Shown: positions 26,935 to 43,419 of the stretch, one piece after another | Numbering within the stretch: position 1 is the first letter of the stretch | Layout of the letters: each line of letters starts with the position of its first letter | From: Sipunculus nudus | Taxonomy: Eukaryota > Annelida > Sipuncula > Golfingiida > Sipunculidae | NCBI GenBank assembly: GCA_026874595.1 | Contig: CM049319.1 | Span: 64,286,417-64,350,416 of the forward strand | DNA: 64,000 nt | Reading direction: 5' to 3' | Made by a program: the position numbers and the translations under genes | The notes under the pieces: generated by a model | Database searches by the model: none | Seen by the model: the letters and a program-made list of their open reading frames with translations, nothing else | Told to the model about the DNA's origin: nothing

Positions 26935-27420
26935 TCGTTTATCTAGTGACCTCTGACCTCCTTAAATATGTGTGAATTTTGATGAGAAGATCATTCAGAA
27001 CTCAATTTGTAAATATGTTTAATGAGTTTCTTGAAAATATATAGAATTTTGTGTAAGTCACCAAGGTGCCTCCAAATGGCGGTGACCTCTGACCTCATTA
27101 AATATGCATGGATTATGCTGGAAATCGTACATGGGCGAAATATTTTATTGATTAAAATTTCTGAGTAGTTTGATCAAAATCCTTAATATTCATTAGTAAC
27201 AGTTCTTTCTAAGTAAGTTTCTTAAGGGACACCACAAAGTAGCCTAGTGACCCGTGACCTTGTTAAATATGCGTGGGTGTTGCTCATAATCGAACTCGGG
27301 CGAGATAATTAGTTGGAAAGTAGTTATGGTAAGTTTCGTGAAAATCCATCAAAGCCCCGGTAAGTTATCGAGGCGACACTAAAAGTTAACGGACCTGACG
27401 GACACACGGACGGACGGTAG
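26935..27420 (+). repeat. Tandem ~140-160-bp repeat of the 'gtgacctctgacctcatt' family
   Basis: Units start gtgacctctgacctccttaa (26947), gtgacctctgacctcattaa (27087) and gtgacccgtgaccttgttaa (27247). The end is 'gttaacggacctgacggaca' with cggacgg tracts. Same family as PLK1 intron 4, opposite orientation. Confidence 0.65.
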
Positions 27421-27439
27421 GTGTACCATGTCATAGGCT

Positions 27440-27510
27440 TCGGAACAGGGGGGGCAAGGGGGGCGCGCGCCCCCCCACTTTTTGGTCCCAGGGGGGCACA
27501 AGGGGGCAAA
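27440..27510. repeat. G-run/C-run palindrome
   Basis: gggggg followed by cgcgcgc and ccccccc forms a strong GC hairpin near 27455-27477. Similar G-run to C-run blocks occur at 45905-45942 and 46527-46550. Confidence 0.6.
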
Positions 27511-28775
27511 ACTTCTGTAGAAGAACCCATGCATTTCCACTGCTCATGAGTCAACAAGATTCGTACTTAACTATGCATTGAAAAATACTGGGATGAGCAG
27601 TGCTGGTGTTGGTGGTGGGGGGGGGGGTATATTAATATATTATGAGTCCTGTTGGAAATATAATACTCTACAGAGAAGCTGAGACCTGTGAAACTCATGC
27701 AGATTAAATAGCATCTGATTATATATCCAGGGGGGGGGGGAGGGAGAGAAGAATAAATTTGTTTTCTAATTTTTCTACTCAAAGTATAACATTTGTCAGA
27801 AATAACATTTGTCACTGCTGTGCATGAAACTGGAGTTGCAACAAAATGTGTGCAAGTTTTATATGATTATAAATGAGTGCTTTGACGCGATGATTTGGCC
27901 CTCCTACTTTTTCATGTAGGCAAACTTAATTGAAACAATTTGGGAAAACTTGACTTCACTAGACTGGCGTAAACAGTTTTCTTTTAATCAGCCCTTTAAA
28001 TCAGTAACAAATTCACTCTAATTCTCACCCATAATAATTACCTCCTCCGTTCGGGCGCTTTGTGCCCTCAGTACTTGTTCTACTCTTGCCCCACCCCCAA
28101 TGTATATATATATATATATAAACAAGCATAGGCTTTACCCCCCCCCCCCCACACACACACACTTTTTGGCCCAGTGGTGGAGGTAGGTGTGATCTTTCTG
28201 TGTGAAATTATGTAAGTTCCATTATTTGGATGGAAAATCCATTGTATTTCTTCTGGTCTACATGCCTCACATGAAAACAACTGTAACTTAATTTCTTAAT
28301 TTAGTGTGTAAAGTAATATAGGTCATTACTGTGTAATTTTTACAGATAAGGGAATTGAATATAATGTAATTCATTTAAGTGAGAACAGTTGGAAATTTAG
28401 ACTGCTTGTATGCGTAATTATTTTTTTAAACTTATAACCTTATAGACAGGTCTGCTTTGGAATATATCAATATTTTTTTGTATTGCTCAATGTTTAATAA
28501 TATATGACTGACATGTGTTCAGTTTTCTGTAAATTAATTATTCATGGTAATATTTATTTGATAATTACAACTTAAACATCAAGTAAGTTTGAAAATGTTA
28601 TATATCCTTTGCCTATTTGTTTCGTGCTTTATACCTTACACACCAATGGTGGAGTAAAATTAAAATCTTAGTAACGGATCTGAAGTTTTTATTACGATTT
28701 GACGAAGACTATATTATGGTATAAATATTATCAATTTGGCACACATGATTCTGTAAATTAAATATTTAATATTTG

Positions 28776-29220
28776 AACATGACCAAGATTTTGTAAATAT
28801 GCATCAGCACTGAAGAAATGAAGTTCCTGTGTTGAATACCTTTGGAGATATCTTGCTCACAGAGCCAAAGTCGAAAAATCTTATAAAAAATCATTAAAAA
28901 TGAGGATTTGTAGGAGGCGCCCAAAACTTGTCCAGCAGGTACAAACCATCAGTCCAAATGATCATAGTAAGTTTTGTGAAAATCCACCCAATGGTATCTG
29001 AGAAATAAGCTTCAAAGTGTTTTTCTATAATCAGCTGTAAAACGTAGAAAAATAGGTCAAGGTAACCCATCTTCGAACTTGACCGAGATTTTGTCGACAA
29101 ACATCTTCACAAAAGAAATAAGATTCCTACGGTGAATCCTTTTAGAGATATCCCGCTCACAAGGTAAAAGTTAACGGACGCCGGACGGACGGACGGATGG
29201 ACGGACGGACAGCTTTGGTG
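28776..29220 (+). repeat. Two-unit ~300-bp tandem repeat ending in cggacgga tracts
   Basis: gaacatgaccaagattttgt (28777) and gaacttgaccgagattttgt (29075) each lead to 'gatatct/ccgctcac' 80 bp later; the end is ggacggacggacggatggac. Confidence 0.6.
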
Positions 29221-29254
29221 ACGACGATAGCCCATTAGCCTAAGGGCTGAGGGC

Positions 29255-29660
29255 TAAAAAAGCTATCCAGGATGTATACGTATGCCGAATTTCACGTGAA
29301 TTAGTCAAACCACTGCAGAGATATGAGTGAATTTAACCAAAGGCAGACAAACAGTAGGACGCTGTGCAAAAAAAAATGCCTGCATGTGGCGCCACCATTT
29401 TTGTATATCTTATAAAGCTATCCAAGGACTACATTTATGTAAAAAAAATTCCTGATTGGTCAAACGAGTCCAAAGATATGAGGATTAATGTCTCAAAACA
29501 GACGCACAGGTGGACGCATTGGAGAGAGGAAAGGTCGGAGGTCATCGTTTAAGCACCAGTTCACATGTGACCCGATAATTGGTGTAAGTTTCGGAAAAAT
29601 CGGTCCAGAAGTCTCAGAGGAGTTCTCCGGAAACGTATGCGGCGGCGGCGGAACCCGGTC
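29255..29660 (+). repeat. ~160-bp repeat units with cggaggtcat/cggcggcgg end
   Basis: agctatccaggatgtata (29261) and agctatccaaggactaca (29423) start successive similar units containing gccaccattt and 'agatatgag'. It belongs to the same broad class as the preceding block. Confidence 0.45.
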
Positions 29661-29719
29661 AAACACTTAGTATCTGCAAAACTTATTAATTACATTTTTT
29701 ACTATATATAAATATTAAA

Positions 29720-29799
<80 letters not shown>
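29720..29799 (+). repeat. (CT)n followed by (AT)n microsatellite
   Basis: About 57 nt of CT, then 24 nt of AT. Confidence 0.95.
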
Positions 29800-31740
29800 G
29801 TTATTTATATGTACCGGTGCTGTACCGTATTCACAAATGTGTCTTTTTTATGAAACATACATACACACGTGGATATTACACACAAAAATGAGACACAGAA
29901 AGGTCACTTCATTTAAGTAAACTTCTTTAATACAAATATAATGTAAAATTGAACTTGTACAGCAAATATGATATCATAACAATCAAACACATTTTGGATG
30001 AAAACTTTTTGAAGCAGGTGTGTATCAACAAAAACTAAAACGGCGAAATATGACTTTTCTACCGAATGTTTTCGGACAGGCACCATGTTAGATTATTACA
30101 TGTCAATTTAATTAACACATTTCTAAAGCCACCTGGCTCAGAAACAGATGGCTTTTAATTATTTCACCAAGTCAGTGTACCAAAAAATGTCTCTGGGGAA
30201 AGAGCGATCAGAAGTGGTAGTTTTTATAACATAGTATAGGTGGCAGCACCTGACAGCAATTAGTCTGCTCCCCTTCTGCGCGATAAATTTCTCTAACACT
30301 TTTCAAAGTAACATACTTTAGAATGTTTTATATGTGTTCAGGCTTAAAAAATCTGAATATTGATGAAATATCTTACGCATAGAAGCAGTTGTCAATATGG
30401 ATATTTCACATAAATTTTTATTAACTTGACGAAAGATAGGAATACACTCAGCGAATTTCAACAAGTGACTTTTTTCTTGACGTTTGATGGCGGTTTTTTT
30501 GACTGGCATACATCATTGACAGCAGGGGAGGGGGGGGGGGGGGCAATGTTATCCACCCACCCACTCCCCCCCCCCCGGCCCGATATTAAAAGAATTATAT
30601 AAATATATTGGAAATGAATTATAATGATAATTAGAATAATAGACTTTGGTTCCATTTCTAAGTTTCCTGAAATATTTTATATTTAAAATGGTTTTAATAA
30701 ATATAAACTTGATACATGTATACTTGAAACATAATAACTTTTTTTAAACCTTATACTTAATTTTTGTTTCTATGAAATATATATCTTTGCGTCTGTATGT
30801 GTTTGTTTATAAAAAAAACCTGTCCCAGCTTTGATTGTCCCCACCACTGAAGACAAATTGACGCCACTGTATATATGTTGAAAGTCAGTAAATCAATTTT
30901 GAACCTAACCTACATGCATGGCTTGATATATATTAAATATACGATATTGACAGGAGAACACTGTCGACGATTTATAGGAATGTGCACGCATATTAAGCTC
31001 GTAGCGAATGAGATCTTGATTATATTGGTATTTTGAAACACTAATTGAAGTCAAGCTATATAAAGCAACACGTATACACTAATTACCTTATTAACCAAAT
31101 ATATATATAAAACAACCGGTAAAGTTACATAAAACAATTCTCACATATTAGATAAAAACATAGGTGATGATACATTAAAGGCGGCCCCGTAATTTAAAAT
31201 TAGTCCAGTATACTGCTATCCTCTGTAAGCAGTACATAGATCTAAAAAAAGGCGGGGAATCAGTCCACAGCTGATTACAAGGGTCAGTCCACATCTGATC
31301 ACCAGGGGTCACCGTTCTTCGATTCTTCCACTTAAGTTTGTTTCTGTATAAATTTTTTACAATAAATAAATTACAAAGGAACTACGAAGCTATTCCTCTG
31401 CTTTCTCAAACAGGATAGGTTATTCTGAAAATTATTAAATACATATTTATCAGTGCCTGGTCTCCGATAAAGTTCTTGAGATACCTCTGCCGGAGATTCC
31501 TTGCATCAGAATAAGTTCCAACTAGCATGGTCTCGTTATTTGTCATGTTAAAAATCAAATACATATAATATAAAAATGTCATAATAATCTCAAAGAATAT
31601 CTGCGAATGAAAAATTTTCAACGAGATGGAGCCACTATAGATAACCATATTTTCTGTTGTTGGACAAACTGGCACATTAATAAAGCACAGAATCTATGGT
31701 CATGTATTAGACTAAAATACAATGATCGACATGTTTTTGC
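29800..31740. other. Intergenic, no gene seen
   Basis: AT-rich; contains G- and C-runs facing each other at 30527-30577, nothing else recognised. Confidence 0.4.
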
Positions 31741-31747
31741 CCGCTTG

Positions 31748-31750
<3 letters not shown>

Positions 31751-31806
<56 letters not shown>
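31751..31806 (+). repeat. (CT)n microsatellite
   Basis: 56 nt of perfect CT just downstream (3') of the minus-strand CH gene. Confidence 0.95.
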
Positions 31807-31810
<4 letters not shown>

Positions 31811-31993
31811 GATTCATGAATATAAGCTAGTACTAATTACTAAATGCACTTGGTGAATGTACACGTGTATGTCCGATATTTTAGCTAATTTATAAAATGC
31901 CCTGGAATCACATGTCTATTGACGTCACTCTCTCGATCCGCTTCATACTTAAGATCTATCAGGTCAGTTCAATTTTTTCTATATCCGCCATCT

Positions 31994-35723
<3,730 letters not shown>

Positions 35724-35799
35724 TTTGTGAAGAATTCTTTAAACTTCCCGAACAAGTGTGTATATATAGATCCGGCTGTGTATAAAGCGAACAAGCTTC

Positions 35800-36603
35800 C
35801 GACGGTAACTTCCAGTTCTCCCTGTTTGATATATCAAAACCCAGAGAAGTAATTAATATTTAGTATACTTCAAATTATGAATGCAGGTTTTTCTAACATT
35901 TCAACGGTGCGAAATGAATAACAGTTCTCAGTGCCAGTCCTGCGTCGCTTCACTATTGCACGTAACTTGAACAGCTCAGTGGTTCTGTGGTTCTGTCGCG
36001 TTAATCTGATCTCTGCCCTCGGACCAACTTGACAACGAAACTAGCTTACACTCAAGTGGCAGCGTCTATATATTTATATGTATATAACTCCCATGGCTTA
36101 CTAAGTAAAATATGCCCCCAAGACGGCTTACGTCGGCAAAACTTTTTCTATTGTATCATGAGGGTCTGATGAATCCATGAAACGTGGGGAAAGTCCGTGA
36201 ACTGTGCCGCAGCTTTTGTGCAAGTATATATCGTCTTCGTCAGCATATGGTACGGTACGCCCATCGAAGGGCCAGACCACCTTTTCCCGCGCGTGTGTGT
36301 GCAACAGGTATTTCCAACAGGTAAAACCCTCCCAAGTAACCACGTTCGTGCTTCAGGTTATCTCAAAAGCATTGTTTGTTTTTGCGAAGTCCAATAGTTC
36401 AGGATGTAAACAAACACGCGCAGACTGTATATGTAGGCTATACTGTGACGACTAGCGTAAAAAATAATACATACCATGCACCAGTGGGTGTAAATCATGT
36501 ACAGTGTCGTACGCTTGTTGAGATCCTGAAATAATCAGCCTTGCATGCAATGACATAGATCTATGTGTATGTCTTTATTTATATGTTTATTTTAATATAT
36601 TAT

Positions 36604-36655
<52 letters not shown>

Positions 36656-37060
36656 TGTCTTTGTTAGTGTGTATGCATTATATATAAAACACACAATCAT
36701 AAATAAATATATATATATATAATATATTTTGTATGAACACATATACATATCCGTTCTGTAATGGGTGTAGGTTTATATATTTTTTACTCTGTGTAAGCGT
36801 ACCCAGCCAACAGGAACCTTTGCCCCTTAGTTTCATCCATTATCCTGCGCGGAGTGTGTTGACACAGCCACGTCAGTAAATGTCATATAATGTCACATGA
36901 TTACATAATGTGCCTTGTCGTATGTATAGGGACCTTGTACCCAGAACGTGTTTTTTTCACATGATATGTATATAATGAATGGGAATTTTATATTTGCTTG
37001 TTCTCGGACGCGTATATGGGGTTTGCGGTTCTGAAATAAGATAACATCCGTTAAATATGC
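35800..37060. other. Upstream of the CH gene: no further exon recognised
   Basis: Contains an (AT)n array at 36610-36652. The open stretches near 36128-36455 on both strands overlap each other and show no family. Confidence 0.4.
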
Positions 37061-37069
37061 ATGTATATA

Positions 37070-37453
37070 CTGTGGTTGCCTTTTGTTCGCGAGACTTTAC
37101 AATTCGCGATATTCGCGAAACAGGAATTATCGCGAAAATATCAGAGGTCCCATCGTCGAAAGCCAAGTTGAAAAGTAAAAGGCTGAAATCAAGAATGGAA
37201 ATAGATCATGTATATATGTTCAAAGATTGATACCTTAAATGATATACTATCTTTCCAACTGTCTTTCATGATTTCAAATATTTTGGTTAATAAGATTTGG
37301 TGTACATAATATTGGATACAATTAATTCACACAATAATGGTTAAACTCTATATGTTTAGGTCTTTTGTTTTGTGAGATTGCAAAAAATTAAACTCTCGTG
37401 GAACACTTTAAAAGTGATCGCAAAACTTTAACCCCGCGAATATGAAGCCACAG
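37070..37453. mobile_element. TIR element flanked by TA (Tc1/mariner-type MITE)
   Basis: Ends CTGTGGTTGCC and GAAGCCACAG are inverted, each bordered by TA. Internal ends are rich in ttcgcgata/cgcgaata words. 384 bp, no coding. A related fragment is near 49857-49925 (ttcgcggta, ttcgcgaaaataaaa). Confidence 0.65.
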
Positions 37454-37758
37454 TATGTTCATATCTGAGACATGTTTTCAATTTAGAAATACATATTTGT
37501 AAGGATTTTGGTGCGTATAAAAGGCCCTTGCCATATTGAGATATACATTTGCCTATAGATGATTTATTTATGGTAAGAATGCTATAATACATTATATTAT
37601 ATTGCATTTTATTATATTGCACTCATAATACATGTATATTAACATGGATACAGTTTACCATGGAGACTGCAACCGAAGTAAAATCTCCTCTATATCGTCA
37701 GGACGTACAAATGCACATATATGGTGTCTATGGTTGTAATTTATACAAACATGTTTTT

Positions 37759-38314
37759 TTATATACGAATATAAATTTTAAAGTATGAAGGAAAATATTT
37801 ATGTCCAAATATAAAAGTTGCATATGCGTGTATTTGGCACGCGTATTTATTGGTTATGGTTTTATGAAGGCCAAAAATCTACAGAAAAAACCCGACATCC
37901 ATATCTTTTTATGTATATGTAAAAATAATGGTTATTAAAACGAATCAGATTTGTCATATATATTCATAGGATGCATGTTTAAATCACAGCGCTCCAAATA
38001 TTGGTGGTGGTGGTGGTGGTGGGGGGGGGGGGGGGTTATATACGAATATAAATTTTTAAGTATGAAGGAAAATGTTTATGTCCAAATATAAAAGTTGCAT
38101 ATGCGTGTATTTGGCACGCGTATATATTGGTTATGGTTTTATGAAGGCACAAAATCTACAGACAAACCGACATCCATATCTTTATATGTATATGTAAAAA
38201 TAATGGTTATTAAAACGAATTAGATTTGTCATATATATTCATAGGATGCATGTTTAAATCACAGCACTCCAAATATTGGTGGTGGTGGTGGGGGGGGGGG
38301 GGGGGGGGGGGGGG
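37759..38314 (+). repeat. Direct tandem duplication, 277-bp unit, each ending in (GGT)n and a G-run
   Basis: 37759-38035 and 38036-38314 are nearly identical (ttatatacgaatataaattt ... ccaaatattggtggtggtgg) and both end in a long G homopolymer. Low divergence implies a recent duplication or an assembly effect. Confidence 0.85.
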
Positions 38315-38985
38315 TAAGCTGGTTAATCCGATCGATGCAATGTTAATGCAGGGTTTTTCCGCTGGTTTTTACAAGCGCGGTTATAATACTCTTGTTGATG
38401 CGTAGATTCGTTTATATGACCGCGGAAATATTTACTTTACTTTATAAAATAAAACAACGTATCGGCAAAACACAGAGGCCTACACACACGCACACACACA
38501 CACATAAATATATTGTCTTTGTTTGTAGGATCGCATAATAAAACATTTTATTGATGATTTTACTTAAATCGTTTCACAATGCAACCATAAGTATCCCCCG
38601 TCTTAACATCTGCCTTGGGTGACCCCACTTGAATAAAAGACAGGGTTATGATACGTTTTTATTATAATACGTTTAATGACCAAGTATGAAATAGGTCTTA
38701 TAACACTCTTATATGTAAAATATATATCCTTGGGAAATGTAAACTGTCTATTTAGGGTAGGCGCTTTTCATTTTAATTTTGTTCAAAATGCACGATCTCT
38801 CCGAGTGACGTTTCAACGGTGTACTGGTTTACAACTTAATGTTAGCCTGTACATGTGTAATGTGCGTATCTGTTATTCATTCAAAACATTTACCGGTACC
38901 TTATTTTTAATCAGCGTATGTAGTATTATACAGATTACGAAAACAGAACAGTAAATGAAATACAACAAGGGGGAATGAGACTAAC

Positions 38986-39143
38986 ATCTGCTTGTACATT
39001 TCATACATCTGGTTGCCAAGTATAACACACGCCTTCTGGGTGGTATCCAGGGCGGGCTCGGATCACGTGATCCACCTGGTGATGAAATCAGCATCTGTCG
39101 TCTGCTTCGTCTCGTAAACCTTACAAGATGTGGATACAGACAT
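38986..39143 (-). pseudogene. Exon-like block with in-frame TGA, phase-compatible with the CH-protein gene
   Basis: Read on the minus strand from ATG at 39143, the frame gives MSVSTSCKVYETKQTTDADF and continues to ...TRWIT at an in-frame TGA (39065-39063). After it the same frame continues SEPALDTTQKACVILGNQMY then EMYKQ, up to a good donor (gttagt) after base 38986. The exon would end in phase 2, the phase needed to join CH-gene exon 2 at 34375. Composition is protein-like and GC-higher than its surroundings. TGA would be CGA (Arg) after one C-to-T change at a CpG. It could be a decayed alternative first exon, a polymorphic nonsense allele, part of another pseudogene, or an exon translated from the downstream ATG (MYEMYKQM). 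I recognise no family. Confidence 0.35.
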
Positions 39144-39654
39144 GCTTCGGTATGTAAACAGATGACGGAGAAAGAGAAGTTCTTCAGTCATACTGTAAGT
39201 TGCATAAGAATTGCGGGACGTAAACATTCATCATCATTTGATGAACAAATGCTGATGTAACACGGCAACATAATCCAAACCGCAGATCATCACAATATGG
39301 TGTACGTATTTCAGAACATATTGGTGCGTGATCTTTTATTACAATATAAACCTTGCATAAACTATGGAATATTCCATATATTATATATTCAATTTCCATA
39401 ATTTGCGATAAGGTTTTATAAGCTATTATACATATATCGTGGTATTATTTTTTTCAATATTATAGTCCATTTCACCACCTGCTGTCCATCTGTTTTTTGT
39501 AGATGATTTACTTAAAAGTTTATATTTTTCAATATTTTCCAAGTAAACAATATATGGAAGTGACAACCTAATATAGCAGTTAAGAATTTTACAATAAATC
39601 CACCGTTTATGTTTCACAACATTTAAGTCTCTTTATCATGATCTGGCAGATATG

Positions 39655-39840
39655 GTGTGTCTCTCCATTAGTAGCCATTTTTGTTTTAGCTGGTTATATT
39701 TTTTAGAGTGTTTACATGAGATCATCCAATCAGCAGCTGTCAGTTGAGGCTGTTTTTGCATGTGACCAATGACCTTGACCGTCATAAGTGGGTCTGATAT
39801 GTTGTAAAATGTAGACTGATTTCTCATATTTTCAGAAAAT
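39655..39840 (-). repeat. Dispersed ~180-bp repeat, copy 1
   Basis: The reverse complement contains cagcctcaactgacagctgc then tgattggatg, with flanks matching the copies at 40565-40735 and 43420-43600. Confidence 0.6.
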
Positions 39841-40564
39841 TTTGTTACTCATATATGGCATAAGGTAGGAATTTAGTTACCTAGTTGAAAATTAGGTTCT
39901 GTAATCCTCTCCTCTACACTATAATTGTTTCCCTTGAAATGTACCTAATAAAAATTTTCATAGCAAAAATCAGGTGGACATGAGGGGATGAAACGGACTA
40001 TAGCTGTGTCAAGGCTGCATGTTTACGTATCCAGAACCTTTGGTGAAATAGAAGCGAACAGGTAATCAAACTACTGTATTACTTTAAAGACATTCCATTT
40101 GGCTTCAGAATGATTAAAATGATGCTCATTCCTCATTCAAATGATGAATAACATTGTCTTGGAATGGTAGTGGCGCCTCAGATAACATGCAACTATATAT
40201 AGGCCTAGTGTGTTTCAATGCGTCTACATTCCTATACAGTGCGCTCCGATGCAACGTTTGTGTTCCAATGCAACTACAATCTGTTTCAACTATTGTCAGC
40301 GTCATCAGTAGGTGTCCATTGATATTTGATGACTGTTCTTTGAAACTTGAATATGATCACATAGTTTGAGACGAAATCTGATGAGGGACCACAGTTCCAT
40401 TCTCTTGAGTCCAATTGTCCTCCGTTCCATTCGCTCGTGTCCACTTGTTTTCGTGCATTTAAAATTTTATTAGATACATTTCGAGGGGAAAATTATTTAA
40501 TGTAGGGTAGTACATTCATAGGTCTAATTTTCAACAAGTGAAATTATCATCTACCTTACACGTT

Positions 40565-40735
40565 ATTTAAGAAACAGAATTATTTTAAAATATGAGCAAT
40601 TAGTTAACATGTTATAGCATATCAACCCCACCCATGGCGGCCAAATTCTTTGGTCAAATACAACAATAGCCTCAGTTGACAGCTGCTGATTGGATGTCTG
40701 TAAATCAAAGATGGCAACTCATGTAGGGAGTCGGA
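40565..40735 (+). repeat. Dispersed ~180-bp repeat, copy 2
   Basis: Contains agcctcagttgacagctgct then gattggatg and 'aagatggcaactcatg'. Confidence 0.6.
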
Positions 40736-40811
40736 CTCCCTACAATTCCTTCAAATGATATTTTATTTTTAAGTATAATTTTATATTCATGTTTTACTGA
40801 ACTGCCAGATC

Positions 40812-40945
40812 TTCAACCCGCAGCCCGCCCCGCCCCGCACAGATATCATTTCGTCCCGCCCCGCACTTTCATAGATGTAGCCCACCCCGCCCCGCAAAGA
40901 TTCCTATGAGGGGGCCCGCGGGCTGCGGGTCAAAACCCGCCCCAC
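40812..40945. repeat. GC-rich island forming a hairpin
   Basis: Left arm acccgcagcccgcc (40818-40831) faces right arm ggcccgcgggctgcgggt (40914-40931). Between them are repeated cccgccccgca words. Strikingly GC-rich in AT-rich surroundings. Confidence 0.6.
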
Positions 40946-41854
40946 GCAGGGCCCTACTAGGGACACATCTGATCTGTCTAATTATTGGAAAGAGTCAAAA
41001 TGTTGTGAAACATAAACTTGATATTTATATTAATATTCTTGATTGCCATATTATGCCGTCACTTTGATAAGCAGCATTCTAGGAAATTATTGAAAAATAT
41101 GAACTTTTCTGAAATTTTCAAGAGTATAATAAGAGATGAAAACGACCTTCTGTTTTATACAACCTTTTGGTCTATCAGAATCATGTGACCAAGTGACATT
41201 ACCTCTACCACTTAGACAGCTACACTGTTTTTTAGAATAATTATGACACTAAAGTCGGAACAACCAAGCACAAGCTTCCAAATGTAGTTGTCTGGACACT
41301 ATTGAGGTTAAGATGTTAACAATAGACATATTTCTCATATATTATTTTTGTTACATTTCTAAAATATTTTGCAAGCCATGTTTTCGGTTTTATTCAAATT
41401 AATAAGGCCTCTACCTCATTCCTGCATTGCAGTTAACTTTTTGGAATTAATCCTCTAGTTTATGATAAAATAACCCAAATTTCAATAGGCACCTCACTGC
41501 GGAACAGACTATACCATTTGTCTGGTAACTATATTAACATGCAATTATCCCAAGTCCCATAAATTAGTCTAATATCGATATGGCTTGTGGCTTTATGATT
41601 TGCACAGGCCCTGCTATATATGTGCACATAAACGAGTCATGTCAAAACATATAACCAGCCAAAAGAAAGGTAGCTATTAATGCAAGGGAAAGGAGACAAG
41701 AAAGAGATACGTCTATTCAAAGACAAAATTGGGATTTTATGATGAATTCTTCATTTTCATTTATGATGATGTCACCCATTTGTGTAATTTTCTGTCAGTG
41801 TTTTGTCTGTTTTATCACCCCATATCTATCGGTATTTTGTTATGGTTTTTAGCT

Positions 41855-43260
41855 TAGCTGACTGAAAGTCATCTGAGCTATAGCGATCACTCTTTGTCCG
41901 TCTGGTCGTCCGTCTTTCTGACCGTCTGTCTGTCAGTCCGTTAACCAGGCACAAATCGTAACCGCTGGTTTTGGAATCTTCTCTCATGACATGCAGGGAG
42001 CTCGAGGCCCATGAAAAATCTCTTTGGAAACCTGAAATTAGGTCTCTGTTTACAATATCCTTTGAGCCATGGGGCTCACAAGTACCCCCCCCCCCTCTAT
42101 AATAATGGAAAATTTGATATAAAAGCTTCAGTATCTGAACAACTAATGCATTGGACCCCATGATTCTTTGCATGCCTATTGATCATGAAATATTTTATCA
42201 GTTCCTACAGACTGGTGGCGCCGGCTGCATTTTTTCGATTTTAACGATTTTTTTTTCTATTTTTGAGACCTCTTAAGATGCGGTCATCTGTTAACAGGGC
42301 ACAAATCGTAACGACCAGACCTAGAATCTTTTTCTTGACATGCAGGAAGGCCCATGAAAAGTCTCCTTGGAAAAATCTGAAATTAGGTCTCTGTTGCCTA
42401 TAAACTCTGAGCTATGGGGCTCCGAGGTACCCCATAGAATAGTGGAAAATTTTTATACATTTTTTTCTATTTTTGAGACCTTCAAAGGTGTGGTTGTATG
42501 TTAAGAGGGCTCAAATGGTTACCATTGGATCTAGAACCTTTTAATTTGACATCCAAGGAGGTCCATGAAAAATCTCCATGGAAACTAGAAATTAGGTCTC
42601 TGTTACTCATATCCTTTGAGTTATGGGGCTCAGAATTATCCATCAGAATAATTAAATATTTGGTTCAAAAGCTCCAGTATCTGAACAACTGATCCATTAA
42701 TCACCATGATTCTTTGCATGCATGTTCATCAAGGACTGTTTCATCAGTTCCTGCAGACTAGTGATCCCACCTTGATTTTTAAAAATAATTTTTATAGATT
42801 TTTTTCTCTACATTTTAGAACTTCCAAGATGCAGTCGTCTGTTAACAGGGTAAAAATCGTAACTATTCAACCTAGAATTTTCTTATTTAAAATGATGAGA
42901 CGTCCATAAAAAATCTCTTTGGAAAACTGAAATTTGGTCTCTTTTACCCATATCCTTTGAGCTATAGGGCTTGTAATTACCCCTCAGTATAATTAAACAT
43001 TTACATAAAACCTCCAGTTCCTGAACAACTATAATGAATGCATCACCATGATTCTGTGCATGCAGTGTGTTTAATCAGTTCCTGCAGACTGTTGGAACCA
43101 TCTGAATGTTTTCAAATTTTTATGCATTTTCTTTAATTTTTTATTTTTGAGACCTTCAAAGATGCGATCATACGGAGGTCGATGAAAAATCTCTTTGGAA
43201 ACCTGAAATGAGGTCTCTCTTACCCATGTCCTTCAAGCTATATGCTTATGTTGAATGGGG
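41855..43260 (+). repeat. Degenerate tandem array, 4-5 units of ~210-350 bp
   Basis: Unit starts gttaaccaggcacaaatcgt (41940), gttaacagggcacaaatcgt (42290), gttaagagggctcaaatggt (42500) and gttaacagggtaaaaatcgt (42841), plus a partial unit near 43165. Each contains 'aaaaatctctttggaaac', 'gaaattaggtctctgtt' and 'gagctatggggctc'. The array begins after a gctgactgaaagtcatctga / gtccgtctg leader. Confidence 0.8.
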
Positions 43261-43419
43261 ATACCACCTACAAAATTTGGCATTTTGTGAATGTTTTCCT
43301 ATTTTTTTTTTTTTTTTACATTTTTCAGAAGAAAATGGTAATGACGGGTAGAAGATGAATGGGTCTTTAAGGAAAAAAGCACCTGCCCCACAAATTATCT
43401 AACTAAAGCAGGATTTTTA

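Noticed and set aside
36128-36455. Open frames on both strands upstream of the CH gene
   Set aside because: Mutually overlapping, no homology recognised, no phase-compatible junction to the CH gene seen.
37759-38314. Possible CRISPR-like direct repeats
   Set aside because: Only two long units with no spacers; this is a eukaryotic tandem duplication.
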